64,000 bases of DNA from Candidatus Ozemibacter sibiricus. Its GTDB lineage: Bacteria; Muiribacteriota; Ozemobacteria; Ozemobacterales; Ozemobacteraceae. This document shows positions 8,303 through 16,961 of the stretch, piece by piece; within the stretch, counting starts at the first letter, position 1; each line of letters begins with the position of its first letter. The stretch covers positions 90,781 through 154,780 of the forward strand of contig QOQW01000015.1 of assembly GCA_003327425.1 (NCBI GenBank), in the 5' to 3' direction. The notes under the pieces were generated by a model. It did not search any database, was not told the origin of the DNA, and saw only the letters and a program-made list of their open reading frames with translations. The translations under genes and the position numbers were made by a program.

Positions 8303-8449
8303 TCGGCACCTCCTTTCAAACGGCTCAAGTCCTTGTAATTCAAGGCTCTACGCACATTCACATACAGGCTTCGTGTGCGCCGGAAGTCAAGGCGTTCCAT
8401 GCACATTCCAGAGAAAAAATCAGGCCCCGGGCGGGCCGGGAGGGGAATC
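8303..8449. other. Divergent intergenic region of the recombinase operon and lipoprotein gene
   Basis: Gene-free. It contains a small inverted repeat CCTTG-TAATT-CAAGG at 8331-8345 and two copies of GCACATTC (8352 and 8401). A minus-strand TTGACT lies near 8387-8392, but no good -10 box at 17 bp follows it. The sequence CACATACAGGCTTC at 8359-8372 recurs in inverted form at 52126-52139. Confidence 0.4.
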
Positions 8450-8740
8450 ATGAGAAGACAGGTCGAAACGATCCTGAAGGCGCTGTTGGCAGCGAGTCTG
8501 GCGTCATCCCTGTTGGGTTGCGCCGCTGCCAGGCCGCCTCAGCGGATTCAGGATGCCATTCACACGGCGAACCGCTACATGCCGGAGTACGTGGCCGAGG
8601 CCAACAAGGCCCTGGCCGACGCGGAGCACCCGGACCGGGAGCGCCTGGCCGGCATCGGTGACCGGTTGGCCGAGGTATTGGACGCCCTGGACCGTTGGGC
8701 ATCGGGGCAGGAAAAAACACCGGAGGAGGACAAGCAATGA
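8450..8740 (+). CDS. Small lipoprotein
   Basis: A 96-residue protein with a lipoprotein signal: MRRQ, a hydrophobic stretch LKALLAASLASSLLG and a lipobox Cys at residue 24 (LLGCAAA). The mature part is short and charged (ANRYMPEYVAEANKALAD), with an acidic tail. The start chosen is the ATG at 8450 after GGGAGGGG; an upstream in-frame ATG at 8375 would spoil the signal peptide. Its TGA overlaps the next ATG. The outer membrane is the expected location. Phages use such lipoproteins as outer-membrane spanins or in superinfection exclusion. This one lies with the packaging genes and far from the endolysin, so neither role is shown. Confidence 0.65.
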   Translation: MRRQVETILKALLAASLASSLLGCAAARPPQRIQDAIHTANRYMPEYVAEANKALADAEHPDRERLAGIGDRLAEVLDALDRWASGQEKTPEEDKQ

Positions 8741-9015
8741 AGGAAATCCTGGAACGGAACAGCGAGGCCGTCCGCGAGGCTGGACGGCAACTGGTCAAGA
8801 TCGGCGCGGAGCTGGCTGCCGGGAAGATCGACGATGCCCTGGCCCGGCTCGATACCGCACGGCAGGCTTACCCCGAGTGGGAGAAGCTCGATCAAGCCGC
8901 GGCTGATATCGAAGGGGTGATCCGCGACCGCGAAGGGATGCTCGCCGTCCAGCACATTCTGGCCGAAATCGTCGGCACGGTCCTCGGGTCGGTCTTGAGG
9001 TCGAGGCTGCCCTGA
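8737..9015 (+). CDS. Small helical protein of unknown function
   Basis: A 92-residue protein, mostly helical, with heptad-like charge pattern (ILERNSEAVREAGRQLVKIGAEL) and a hydrophobic C-terminus (AEIVGTVLGSVLRSRL). I do not recognise it. It is locked between neighbours: its ATG overlaps the lipoprotein stop, and its TGA overlaps the ATG of the large terminase gene. The position suggests a packaging accessory protein or a second partner of the lipoprotein. The hydrophobic end is too short to be sure of membrane insertion. Confidence 0.6.
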   Translation: MKEILERNSEAVREAGRQLVKIGAELAAGKIDDALARLDTARQAYPEWEKLDQAAADIEGVIRDREGMLAVQHILAEIVGTVLGSVLRSRLP

Positions 9016-10541
9016 TGGCCCGGATATCCGCCAAGGAGCGCAAACTGGCGGAGACCCTGGCGGACCCGGTCCTCTGGGGACAGGGATACCTGCGCAACCG
9101 CGACGGGGGACAACGGGTCTACTGGCCGCACCAGGCGGAAGACCTGCTCTGCCCGGACAAGAATATCATCCACCTCGACGGGCGCGATGTGGGCAAGAGC
9201 GTCTGCATCACCACCGATGCCCTGCATTTCGCCTTCACCAACCGCGGCTGCCAGGGACTCGTCGCCGCGCCCCACCAAGGGCATCTCGACACGCTGATCG
9301 AGGAGATTGAATTCCAGCTCGACGCCAACCCGGACCTCATGGTCAGTGTGGCTCTCACCAAATACGGCAAGCCCAAGATTCACCGCAAACCCTACTTCCG
9401 GCTCGAATTCACCAACGGCGCGATCCTCTACTTCCGTCCCGCCGGGGCTTACGGCGATGCTTTCCGCTCGCTGCACGTGGACCGGGTCTGGGTTGACGAA
9501 GGGGCTTGGCTCACCGAGCGGGCCTGGAAAGCCCTTCGCCAGTGCCTGAAGTCGGGCGGCAGACTGCGCATCTATTCGACGCCCAACGGGCTGCGTGACA
9601 CGACCTATTACCGCTTGACCGGCTCAACCCAGTTCCGGGTGTTCCGCTGGCCTTCCTGGCTGAACCCGGCGTGGACCCAGGAGCGCGAGGCCGAGTTGCT
9701 GGAGTTCTACGGCGGGCGGGACAGCGCGGGCTGGCAGCACGAGGTGGCCGGCGAACACGGCAAGCCTTCCTACGGCGCGTTCAACATCGAGCACCTCAAT
9801 CTCTGCCGACAGGATGTGGTCGAGTACCAGAAGGTCGTCGTCACCGGCGAGGAACTGCGCGGCTGCGCCACCGAGGAGGAATCCCACGACCGCCTGGAGA
9901 TGCTGCTCAATCTCATGCCGCGGACCGGCGTCTTCTGGATCGGCGGAGACCTGGGGTACACCAACGACCCGACGGAGATCGTCGTGTTCCAGGAGATCGA
10001 ACTGCCCGAGCGCAGGATCGTCAAGCTGGTTCTGCGAGTCCGCATGGAGCACGTTGCCTATCCTCACATCGCCCAGACCATCGCGCTTCTGGACAGGTAT
10101 TACACAGCCGCAGGCATCGGCGTGGACAACGGCGGCAACGGAATGGCCGTCGTTCAGGAACTGCTGACCCTGGACAAGTACAAAGACCTGGCTCTTCAGG
10201 GGCGGCTGCGCGGTTATGACTTCGGGGGCATGACCACCTTGGCCGTGCGCGACGGCCACCAGGTCAGGAAGCGGACCAAGGAATTCATGACCAGCCTTAT
10301 CGCCGGGGCGCTCCAGCGACGTCAGCTTGTGTTCCCCATCGACGACCTGGAGATCGAGGATCAGTTCACCACCCACACCTACACGCTGCACGACGGGCGC
10401 ATCGTTTATTCCAAGGGCAATGACCACGTCATCGACGCCGTGCGCTGCGCCATGCTGGCCCGGGAGCAGTCCACCCTCAACCAAGTGGGCGAGGAGACGG
10501 TTTCCTTGGTGCCGCTGACGACCGACCCGGTCTTTATCTGA
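9015..10541 (+). CDS. terL: Terminase large subunit
   Basis: DNA-packaging motor and nuclease of 508 residues. The ATPase half has a Walker A-like GRDVGKS at about 56-62 and a Walker B motif VWVDEGAW at about 157-164, with IYSTPNG as the coupling motif. The nuclease half starts near residue 305 with GGDLGYTNDPTEIVVF, which carries the first catalytic Asp of the RNase H-like fold; further acidic residues follow at VDNGGNG and in the final HVIDAVRCA region. It would cut the concatemer and drive DNA into the prohead through the portal. The start overlaps the upstream stop (TGATG). Confidence 0.92.
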   Translation: MARISAKERKLAETLADPVLWGQGYLRNRDGGQRVYWPHQAEDLLCPDKNIIHLDGRDVGKSVCITTDALHFAFTNRGCQGLVAAPHQGHLDTLIEEIEFQLDANPDLMVSVALTKYGKPKIHRKPYFRLEFTNGAILYFRPAGAYGDAFRSLHVDRVWVDEGAWLTERAWKALRQCLKSGGRLRIYSTPNGLRDTTYYRLTGSTQFRVFRWPSWLNPAWTQEREAELLEFYGGRDSAGWQHEVAGEHGKPSYGAFNIEHLNLCRQDVVEYQKVVVTGEELRGCATEEESHDRLEMLLNLMPRTGVFWIGGDLGYTNDPTEIVVFQEIELPERRIVKLVLRVRMEHVAYPHIAQTIALLDRYYTAAGIGVDNGGNGMAVVQELLTLDKYKDLALQGRLRGYDFGGMTTLAVRDGHQVRKRTKEFMTSLIAGALQRRQLVFPIDDLEIEDQFTTHTYTLHDGRIVYSKGNDHVIDAVRCAMLAREQSTLNQVGEETVSLVPLTTDPVFI

Positions 10542-10603
10542 AGTACATGGACGAAGCCCCCACAGTTCTTCGTGGAGGTATTCGACTTGACAATAATGTA
10601 CAG

Positions 10604-10629
10604 AACCCAGGTTTTCCTCTGGGTTTTCC
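10604..10629 (+). terminator. Terminator after the terminase genes
   Basis: Inverted repeat AACCCAG (10604-10610) and CTGGGTT (10619-10625) with an 8-base loop, running into TTTTCC. It lies 63 bases past the large terminase stop and before motif copy 3, so it separates two transcription units. Confidence 0.6.
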
Positions 10630-10683
10630 GTGTCAAGGTCAAGTGTAGCCGACTTCCGCTGCCACTACCGAACAACCCGCCCA

Positions 10684-10716
10684 CCGACGTTCCTTCCCCG
10701 CCTCCGGTAGATAACC
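10684..10716 (+). promoter_or_regulatory. Late-promoter-like motif, copy 3 of 8
   Basis: CCGAC, 14 bases, TCCGGTAGATAACC: two differences from the consensus in the right half, but the spacing is identical. It lies between the terminator and the portal gene. Confidence 0.5.
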
Positions 10717-10788
10717 CCAGGGGCGGGCTTTCCCCGCCACACGGCGCGAATGTCGCGCCCACAAGGGCAAGAAACCGAGAGGACCCCG

Positions 10789-12396
10789 GTGGAAACACGA
10801 AGCTACCCGACACCCGACAGCCCGGCGTCCGGATCGGGCGCTGAGCCGACGCCGCTTTCAGCGGACGGTCTGGTGCTCGTTCCTCTGGCAGCCGCCGCGG
10901 CCTTGGACCCGTCCGTGTTCAGCAAGGTCAACGCCTCCGAAGCGATCCCGGCCTCCTGGGAGGACCGAGCGCGCAAGGCCTGGGAGTACTACCTCGAAGA
11001 ACCGTTGGTGAAGAACTGCGTCAATTCCTGGCGCACCTTCGCCGTGGGCGAGGAGATCAAGATCGCGAGCGATGACGAGAAGGTGAAGTGGGATGCCGTC
11101 GACCTCGCCGACCGCCTGGGCGTCTCCGAGTTCGTCAAGGACATGATTCTCCAGCTTCTGGTCAAAGGCGACGCCGTCGGATTCAAACGCTACACCAAGG
11201 ACGGCAAGGACCTGGAGGAACTGGTCTGCGTCAACCCGGTTTCGGTCAAGGTCAAATACGCCCAAGGGCGGCTCGTCGAAGCCCGGCAGACGCCGGAAGA
11301 CAATCCCGCCGCGGACGAGGGACTGGACCTTCCCGTGGAGCAGGTGCTCCACCTCAAGTGGGACGCGCCGGCCTTCTCGCCACGGGGCAACTCGCTCGTC
11401 CTTCCCGCGTTCCAGTCCATCGAACTTCTCCGCGATTACCGCCGGGCCGAACAGGCCATCGCCAAGCGCTGGGCCACGCCATTCAGGCTTCTCAAAGTCG
11501 GCGGCGCGTTCGGCCAGAAGATGGTCATGCCGGACCAGAAGATGCTCGAACAGGTTCGGGACATGGTCAACAAGATGGACCTCAAGAGCGGCTTGGTCGT
11601 ACCCTTCTACGTCACGGTCGAGACCCACGGCACCGAGGGGCAGGTCCTCAACGTCGAGGAAAAGGTCAAGGAAGTGAAGGAGGACATCGTCGTGGCGCTC
11701 GGCCTCTCGCGGTCGCTGGTGACCGGGGACGGCCCGAACTTCGCCACGGCATCGGTGAGTCTCCAGAAGATGCTGGTGATGATCCGGGAGATCAAGCAGG
11801 CCGCCCGGATCATCCTGAACTGGATATTCAACGACTGGCTGGAGCTCAAAGGCTGGGAAGACAAGACGCTCCAGTTCCTCTTCAACGACCTCGATCCCTC
11901 GGACGCGGTCGATTTCAAGCGCCTGCTCATCGAGCTCTACGACCGCAAGCTCATCAGCCGTTCGAGCCTGCAACTGAAGATGGACCTCGACCCTGACATC
12001 GAGGCTGCCAACCGGGAGACCGAGAAGCGCTCGGTGGACATGCTCGACGAAAAGCAGATCAAGCCCATCGTCGATATGGTGACCGCCGGAATCATGGGCG
12101 TCGAGACGGCTCAGGAGATGCTCGGCCTCGATCCGGCGAAGAACCCGACGGGAAGTCGCGCCGAGGCATCGTGGGCCGGGCCGTTCGCCCGCGCAAGCAT
12201 CGCCGCCGCCGTGTGCGACGATTGCGCGCATTTCGACGGTGATCTCAACCACTGCCGGGTCCAACGAAACGAAACCACCTTCGACACCCCGGTCTGCCGC
12301 TTCTTCGACCCGAAGACCGCCGCGATGGAACACGGCCCTGACCGGAAGGAAGAACCGACGTCTCGGCAGGCGTCGTGTCGGGAGTGTGGGGGATGA
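10789..12396 (+). CDS. Portal protein
   Basis: Head-tail connector ring of 535 residues through which DNA enters the head. Portal-like features are the N-terminal helix-rich segment (ARKAWEYYLEEPLVKNCVNSW), VLHLKWDAPAFSPRGNSLV, and a central IELLRDYRRAEQAIAKRWATP followed by SLQKMLVMIREIKQAARII. The start is taken as the GTG at 10789, which has GAGAGGA 7 bases upstream; an ATG at 10750 in the same frame lacks a ribosome site. The last 70 residues hold a Cys/His cluster (CDDCAHF, NHCRV, VCRFFD, CRECG) that looks like a small zinc-binding tail, not usual for portals. It lies just after the large terminase. Confidence 0.85.
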   Translation: METRSYPTPDSPASGSGAEPTPLSADGLVLVPLAAAAALDPSVFSKVNASEAIPASWEDRARKAWEYYLEEPLVKNCVNSWRTFAVGEEIKIASDDEKVKWDAVDLADRLGVSEFVKDMILQLLVKGDAVGFKRYTKDGKDLEELVCVNPVSVKVKYAQGRLVEARQTPEDNPAADEGLDLPVEQVLHLKWDAPAFSPRGNSLVLPAFQSIELLRDYRRAEQAIAKRWATPFRLLKVGGAFGQKMVMPDQKMLEQVRDMVNKMDLKSGLVVPFYVTVETHGTEGQVLNVEEKVKEVKEDIVVALGLSRSLVTGDGPNFATASVSLQKMLVMIREIKQAARIILNWIFNDWLELKGWEDKTLQFLFNDLDPSDAVDFKRLLIELYDRKLISRSSLQLKMDLDPDIEAANRETEKRSVDMLDEKQIKPIVDMVTAGIMGVETAQEMLGLDPAKNPTGSRAEASWAGPFARASIAAAVCDDCAHFDGDLNHCRVQRNETTFDTPVCRFFDPKTAAMEHGPDRKEEPTSRQASCRECGG

Positions 12397-13931
12397 TCGG
12401 TGCGCTCGCGGCCGAACGACCCCTCTCCCAAGCCGAGGCCATCCGCCTGGCCACGGAGAAGAGCGTCCGCGCCCGCAATCTCTACACGGAGCAAACGGTC
12501 GCCGAGCTGACCGCGATGCTCGCCGCCGCCGAAGAGGAGGTGCGCCGCGCCATCCTGCGCTACAAGAGCCTCGGCTCTCTCCCGGATAACAAGCTCGCCG
12601 CCCTCGAAGGCCTCAAGAAACTGCAAGCCGACATCCAGGAGACCACGAGCCGGCTGCACCGGGAGCAGACGCTGCTTTTCCGGAAGACGGCCAAGACATC
12701 CTTCCGCCAGGGCGTCTACCGCGGCATCGACGAATTCGCCGCGGCCCAGCTTCCCTTCTACCGCGACTTGACCCCGGAGGGTATCGACAAGCTCGCCGCC
12801 CGAGTGTTCACCCTGGTGGACACCGATGCCCTCGATTTCATGACCAACTACAACCTGGTCCTGGCCGGCGACGTCAACCGCGAGCTGGCCGACGGCATCA
12901 AGCGGGTCGTGATGGGCGGCGTCGTCACCGGCAAGGGCGTGGAGGACATCGTCCGCGACCTCGGGCGCGTGGTGAAAGACCCGGAGTCCTTCCGCTACGC
13001 CGGTTCCAAGGTGTTCACCAAGGCGCAGTATCGCATGGAGGTGATCGCCCGCACGGAGGTCCTGCGCGCCCATAACCAGGGGCGACTCAAGTTCCACGAC
13101 CATGTCGGAGTCCGGAAACTCGAATGGATGACCATGGAGGACGAGCGGGTTTGCCCGGTCTGCGGGCCGTTGGACGGCAAGGTGTTCGACATGAACCGCT
13201 TTCCCCGGCAACCGGCCCATCCCAACTGCCGCTGCACAAGCGTGGTGGCTTGGCTCCTGGTGATCTGCGGAGGAGAGCTGGGGGCGAAAGCCGCGGCTGA
13301 ACCCGCCGCGTGCATCATCCCGCCCCAGGCCATCGAAGAGCAGGCGAAGGCCAAGACGGCGGAAGACGCGAAGCTCAAGGCAGCCTTCGAAGGCGGACAA
13401 ATCGCCGACCTGAACACTCTAAGCGCGAAGCAACTCCAGACCCTGGCCAAGCAGAACGGCGTCTCCATCGCCCGGACCAAAGCCGACTTCATCCATCTGC
13501 TCGACGCAGCGGAGCCGGGCGTGGACCACTCCAGCCTCGCCGGAGCCGCCCTCGACGCCAAGCTCAAACAACACAAGATCGGCCTGCTCCGCACCAAGGA
13601 CGACCTGATCCAACTCCTGGCGCAGAAACAGGCGTCCCTCAAGCAGGCGCAGCAACTGGCGGACCAGCTCAAGAAGATTCCGCCGAGCGGCGGGCTGCAT
13701 GACCTCACCGTGGTCGAGTTGCAGGAGATGGCCAAAGCCAAGGGCGTTTCCCTCAACATGACCAAGCAGGACGTGATCGACCTGCTCGACGAGTTGGAAC
13801 CCGGCGTCGATCACAAGGCGCTCCAAGGCGCGACCCTGATCGACGCCAAGAAGAAGCACCACATCGGCCCGCTCAAGAACAAGCAGCAGCTTGTCAAGGC
13901 GCTGGAAAAGGCGGCCGGTGAGGGAACGTAG
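12393..13931 (+). CDS. Head morphogenesis protein, Mu F-like, with SAP-like C-terminal repeats
   Basis: Minor head protein of 512 residues. The Mu F/SPP1 gp7 domain is at about 190-285, with the hallmark ARTEVLRAHNQGR, then VCPVCGPLDGKVF and AHPNCRC, a Cys/His set that probably binds zinc. After an Ala-rich linker come four short helical repeats in two tandem pairs: LSAKQLQTLAKQNGVSIARTK and LTVVELQEMAKAKGVSLNMTK are the first members, each followed by LLDxxEPGVDH and a second unit. These look like SAP/HeH DNA-binding folds. The start is the ATG at 12393, overlapping the portal stop (ATGA) with GGGAG before it. It probably acts at the portal vertex of the prohead. Confidence 0.85.
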   Translation: MIGALAAERPLSQAEAIRLATEKSVRARNLYTEQTVAELTAMLAAAEEEVRRAILRYKSLGSLPDNKLAALEGLKKLQADIQETTSRLHREQTLLFRKTAKTSFRQGVYRGIDEFAAAQLPFYRDLTPEGIDKLAARVFTLVDTDALDFMTNYNLVLAGDVNRELADGIKRVVMGGVVTGKGVEDIVRDLGRVVKDPESFRYAGSKVFTKAQYRMEVIARTEVLRAHNQGRLKFHDHVGVRKLEWMTMEDERVCPVCGPLDGKVFDMNRFPRQPAHPNCRCTSVVAWLLVICGGELGAKAAAEPAACIIPPQAIEEQAKAKTAEDAKLKAAFEGGQIADLNTLSAKQLQTLAKQNGVSIARTKADFIHLLDAAEPGVDHSSLAGAALDAKLKQHKIGLLRTKDDLIQLLAQKQASLKQAQQLADQLKKIPPSGGLHDLTVVELQEMAKAKGVSLNMTKQDVIDLLDELEPGVDHKALQGATLIDAKKKHHIGPLKNKQQLVKALEKAAGEGT

Positions 13932-14023
13932 AAAAATTGGACTCTCCGGCAAATTCGGGCCCAACTATGACGCTTGCCCAAATCGGCATTGAATTATGAA
14001 TGATATAGAAAGGTGGTAGTTTT

Positions 14024-14980
14024 TCAGTCTTTGTAAGGGCCGAGGAACCTCTCCCCGTTAAAATGAATTAGATGGGAAGGTGCGTCAGCCACCCAGACTT
14101 CCGTTTCCCATGCGATTTCTCCAAGATACCGGCCCATGATGGAACGGTTCGGAAAGGCAGTAACATAGACAAGACCGGCTTGGGAATTGGCAAAAAGCAA
14201 TGATAGCTCTGCATGTCTTTTGCCGTCAACAGGACCGTGGCTGGTAACGGATTCAACAAGAAATAACCACTTTCTTTTCGGACAGAATAGAACAACATCG
14301 GGCATTTTCCCGTGAGAATCGACACTGACGCCGAGATCGGAAAGCAGCGGCGCATCGAAATATCCCCATTTGTCACCGGTATCACCAGCATAGATCAAAA
14401 CGCCACCAGGAACGAATCGAGGTCCGAATTCCTCAATGATGTCTCGTATCAGTTCGCTGTGCTCACCGGGACTCAGGGTGATCTCCTTGCCATTGGCGAT
14501 TTTCACAGGAACCCGATTCTGCTCCCGTTCCATTGCATATCGCGCCGCGAGGGTGTCTCGGTCAGCAAGATAGGAAGTCAGGTTATCATGCCACGCCGAA
14601 GTGCCAAAAGAACGAAGCAATTCCAGAACGGTATCTTCAATCTGGTAAACAGCCTTTGGGCTGTTTACAGGTCGGTCGGGTTTGTCCGGATTATAAAGGG
14701 CGATTCCTGCCTCCACGAACTGATGCATGGTTTGCCGCCTGACGGTTTCCCGCGTATTTGGGGCGTAGTCCTTTTGATAGTGCTCACGCGCCCAATCCAT
14801 GATGGGAGTTATTCCGATCAGCGGTTTTTCAGCATCATTCCACTTCTTTTCGGGCGTGAGGTTCAGCAAGGCAAGAAGGCAGAGCGCTGAACGCTCGTTT
14901 TGCTGCGCTTTTGGCATTCCAAGGGCTGCGAGGATATTGATCGCGTCACTGATGTGTTTATGGTTATTCGCCTTGCTCAT
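14024..14980 (-). CDS. BsuBI/PstI-type restriction endonuclease
   Basis: Type II restriction enzyme of 318 residues. The C-terminal half matches the BsuBI/PstI family: KMPDVVLFCPKRKWLFLVESVTSHGPVDGKRHAEL, where Asp and the Glu of VES belong to a PD-(D/E)xK-like core. That family cuts CTGCAG, so this is the likely target, but the site is not proved. The start is the ATG at 14980, overlapping the stop of the methyltransferase gene (ATGA). The gene is visibly poorer in GC than the phage genes around it, a sign of transfer. It protects the lysogen or acts as a stabilising cargo. Confidence 0.88.
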   Translation of the reverse strand: MSKANNHKHISDAINILAALGMPKAQQNERSALCLLALLNLTPEKKWNDAEKPLIGITPIMDWAREHYQKDYAPNTRETVRRQTMHQFVEAGIALYNPDKPDRPVNSPKAVYQIEDTVLELLRSFGTSAWHDNLTSYLADRDTLAARYAMEREQNRVPVKIANGKEITLSPGEHSELIRDIIEEFGPRFVPGGVLIYAGDTGDKWGYFDAPLLSDLGVSVDSHGKMPDVVLFCPKRKWLFLVESVTSHGPVDGKRHAELSLLFANSQAGLVYVTAFPNRSIMGRYLGEIAWETEVWVADAPSHLIHFNGERFLGPYKD

Positions 14981-16515
14981 TCTGCAATTTTCCCCATTTC
15001 TTCGTCGATCATCCCCTGATTCAACTCCTCTTGCTTGATTGCCCATTTCCCTAGTTCAATGAGGACTTTTCGGCTCGGGTACTTCATAAGTCTAAGATCA
15101 GTAGCATTGACTTGCGTGTGGCCGCTGAATCGACGGAAATTATCATCAACAGCCGTCGAATTGAGAAAGACTGAGAGCCCTCTTGCAAGCGTCTCCGACA
15201 ACGGCTTCTTATCACAATGGAAAACATTTAAGTGATTCTCGATGCCTATTTTCTCTGCTTCACCAAATACAGCTGGGTCAACAACGCTCGCCACAATTCT
15301 CCGTCTCTCTTCTTTTGAGGAGAACCGACGCACCACAGTATAAAAACCGTTCGGATACAGCCATTTTTGCGTGTTTTTGTTACACAGAATTGCGTTGGGC
15401 TTTTTCCCTCCTTCAATAGGCCATTGCATGGACTGCCCCTTGAAATGACATGGATACAACAACGGCACAGTTCCAGCTTCAGGCATAGCTCTCAACTGGT
15501 CCTTCATCCGGAAATCCACAACTGGGCCAGTTGAAACCTGTATCCCAATTTCGGAAAGCGTGTATCTGAATAGCTTTGTATCATTAAAAAGAACAGCTTC
15601 CGGTGTGGCCGGAATATGAACGAAAAGTTCTTTATCATCCTCTTGGATAATTTCCCTGAATGGATAATCCGAAACGGAGGTGTCACTAAAGGTGTCATCG
15701 GTAGAAGTCGAGACGGTTACACATTTTTGCCGACCGCCTTTTTCAAGTACTAGAATGATATTTTCCTGAAGAACTTTGTCTTCCTTAAATGCCTTGTTTC
15801 TTGATCCGAACAGATGAATTCGATGTATTGCGGCATGTTTCAGCATGAACTCCCGGAAAGGACGATAATACGGACCATTGCAAAAACTCCTGGGAATAAT
15901 TGCAACCAGATACCCACCTTTTTCCAGTAGAAGCAAAGACAGGGCAACAAAAGCCGAATACAGATTAACAGTTTCAATACCAGCGGCGCGAAGGCAAGCC
16001 CGGTGACGTGACGCACTGGAAATTTTTTTATATGGTGGGTTCATGATGCAATGTGTGTACTTTTTCACATTTTCAGGCCACAGACTACTGCCCGAGGTGA
16101 CCTTCCTTGATGCTTCGATTATAAAGTCCTCTGCAATAATGCTCCAGGTCACCAAACCTCCGCTTTTCGATGCGGTTGTTTCACACAAGTCGAGATTCTT
16201 CTTCAGATATGAACGCATTACCGGGTCGATTTCGTATGCATCCACATCAATGCGATAGCCGATTTTCCCTTTGCAGAGATACTCAACAAAAGCGGATGTC
16301 AGGCTGCCAACACCAGCTCCGGGGTCTAAAAGCCGGATGTCCTTATTTGATGGTGTTGGAAACAAAGAAGCCATAAATGAGGCAACCGTGGCCGGAGTCA
16401 TGTATTGACCAAATGAACTTTTGGTTTCCACTTTGAGTTTGCCGTTTGCAATTTTCCTTGATACATCCGTCAGAGACAGAAGATTCAACGGTTCTTTCAG
16501 CAAAGCTTCAGGCAT
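14977..16515 (-). CDS. DNA adenine methyltransferase of the PstI-type system
   Basis: N6-adenine methyltransferase of 512 residues, partner of the endonuclease. Near the N-terminus it has FGQYMTPATVASFMASLF and the SAM-binding motif LLDPGAGVGSLTSAF; the catalytic motif is MNPPYKKI. These are gamma-class motifs in the order expected for M.PstI/M.BsuBI. The C-terminal part is the target-recognition region. The start is the ATG at 16515 after CGAGGG, not the TTG at 16539. It overlaps the regulator gene upstream by 8 bp and the nuclease gene downstream by 4 bp, so the three form one operon on the minus strand. Confidence 0.88.
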   Translation of the reverse strand: MPEALLKEPLNLLSLTDVSRKIANGKLKVETKSSFGQYMTPATVASFMASLFPTPSNKDIRLLDPGAGVGSLTSAFVEYLCKGKIGYRIDVDAYEIDPVMRSYLKKNLDLCETTASKSGGLVTWSIIAEDFIIEASRKVTSGSSLWPENVKKYTHCIMNPPYKKISSASRHRACLRAAGIETVNLYSAFVALSLLLLEKGGYLVAIIPRSFCNGPYYRPFREFMLKHAAIHRIHLFGSRNKAFKEDKVLQENIILVLEKGGRQKCVTVSTSTDDTFSDTSVSDYPFREIIQEDDKELFVHIPATPEAVLFNDTKLFRYTLSEIGIQVSTGPVVDFRMKDQLRAMPEAGTVPLLYPCHFKGQSMQWPIEGGKKPNAILCNKNTQKWLYPNGFYTVVRRFSSKEERRRIVASVVDPAVFGEAEKIGIENHLNVFHCDKKPLSETLARGLSVFLNSTAVDDNFRRFSGHTQVNATDLRLMKYPSRKVLIELGKWAIKQEELNQGMIDEEMGKIAE

Positions 16516-16717
16516 TTTGAACCCTCGTTTTTTTCTCAATTGGTGTGCTCATTGTTTCGTTCATCCAAGCGTCAATCCGCTCACGGTCGAAGCGCCATTG
16601 GTTGCCGACCTTGGAAGCGGGGATTTCCCCGTCTTGGGCCATGCGGTACAACTTCGTCCGGCCCATCTTCAGGTATTCGGCCAGTTCTTCTATGGTCAAC
16701 CACTTTGTACGGTCCAT
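16508..16717 (-). CDS. Small excisionase/MerR-like helix-turn-helix protein
   Basis: A 69-residue DNA-binding protein: LTIEELAEYLKMGRTKLYRMAQDGEIPASKVGNQWRF, the standard winged helix of the HTH_17/excisionase family. The start is the ATG at 16717; earlier in-frame starts would read through the promoter. It is the first gene of the PstI-type operon and is well placed to control it, since an inverted repeat lies within the promoter upstream. An excision role is possible but there is no recombinase next to it. Confidence 0.75.
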   Translation of the reverse strand: MDRTKWLTIEELAEYLKMGRTKLYRMAQDGEIPASKVGNQWRFDRERIDAWMNETMSTPIEKKTRVQNA

Positions 16718-16764
16718 CTGAATCCTCTGCTCATGGTCGCGTCTTTGCCACGAAACGATAAAGA

Positions 16765-16793
16765 ATGATAGCACACGGCACGTTCCGTGTCAA
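16765..16793 (-). promoter_or_regulatory. Sigma-70-like promoter and inverted repeat for the PstI-type operon
   Basis: On the minus strand TTGACA (16793-16788) and TATCAT (16770-16765) are separated by exactly 17 bp. Between and partly over them lies an inverted repeat ACACGG-N6-CCGTGT (16773-16790), a likely operator for the helix-turn-helix protein whose ATG is about 48 bases downstream. Confidence 0.75.
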
Positions 16794-16827
16794 ACCAAAA
16801 AGTCGGGCCGCGTTTCCTGATCCCCCT

Positions 16828-16860
16828 CCGACACTTTCCGACGGTCTCCGGTAGGTATCC
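16828..16860 (+). promoter_or_regulatory. Late-promoter-like motif, copy 4 of 8
   Basis: A full match to the consensus, CCGAC-N14-TCCGGTAGGTATCC. It lies back to back with the minus-strand cargo promoter and 101 bases before the giant fusion gene. A preceding TGATCCCC also occurs before copy 5. Confidence 0.65.
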
Positions 16861-16961
16861 AAGCGACAGGGCTCTCGGCCTGATATCGGGGTTCACCCCG
16901 GGCACGGGCCGACCGCTCACCGGCATCAACCGGATTTGTCGCGACATGACCGGAGAACCGA

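Noticed and set aside
8359..8372. CACATACAGGCTTC repeated in inverted form at 52126-52139
   Set aside because: A shared 14-mer in 64 kb can arise by chance on either strand; flanks do not match well. Noted but not claimed as a site.
10750..10788. Portal start at the ATG at 10750
   Set aside because: No ribosome site precedes it and it lies in a GGCGCG-N5-CGCGCC hairpin. The GTG at 10789 has GAGAGGA at good distance.
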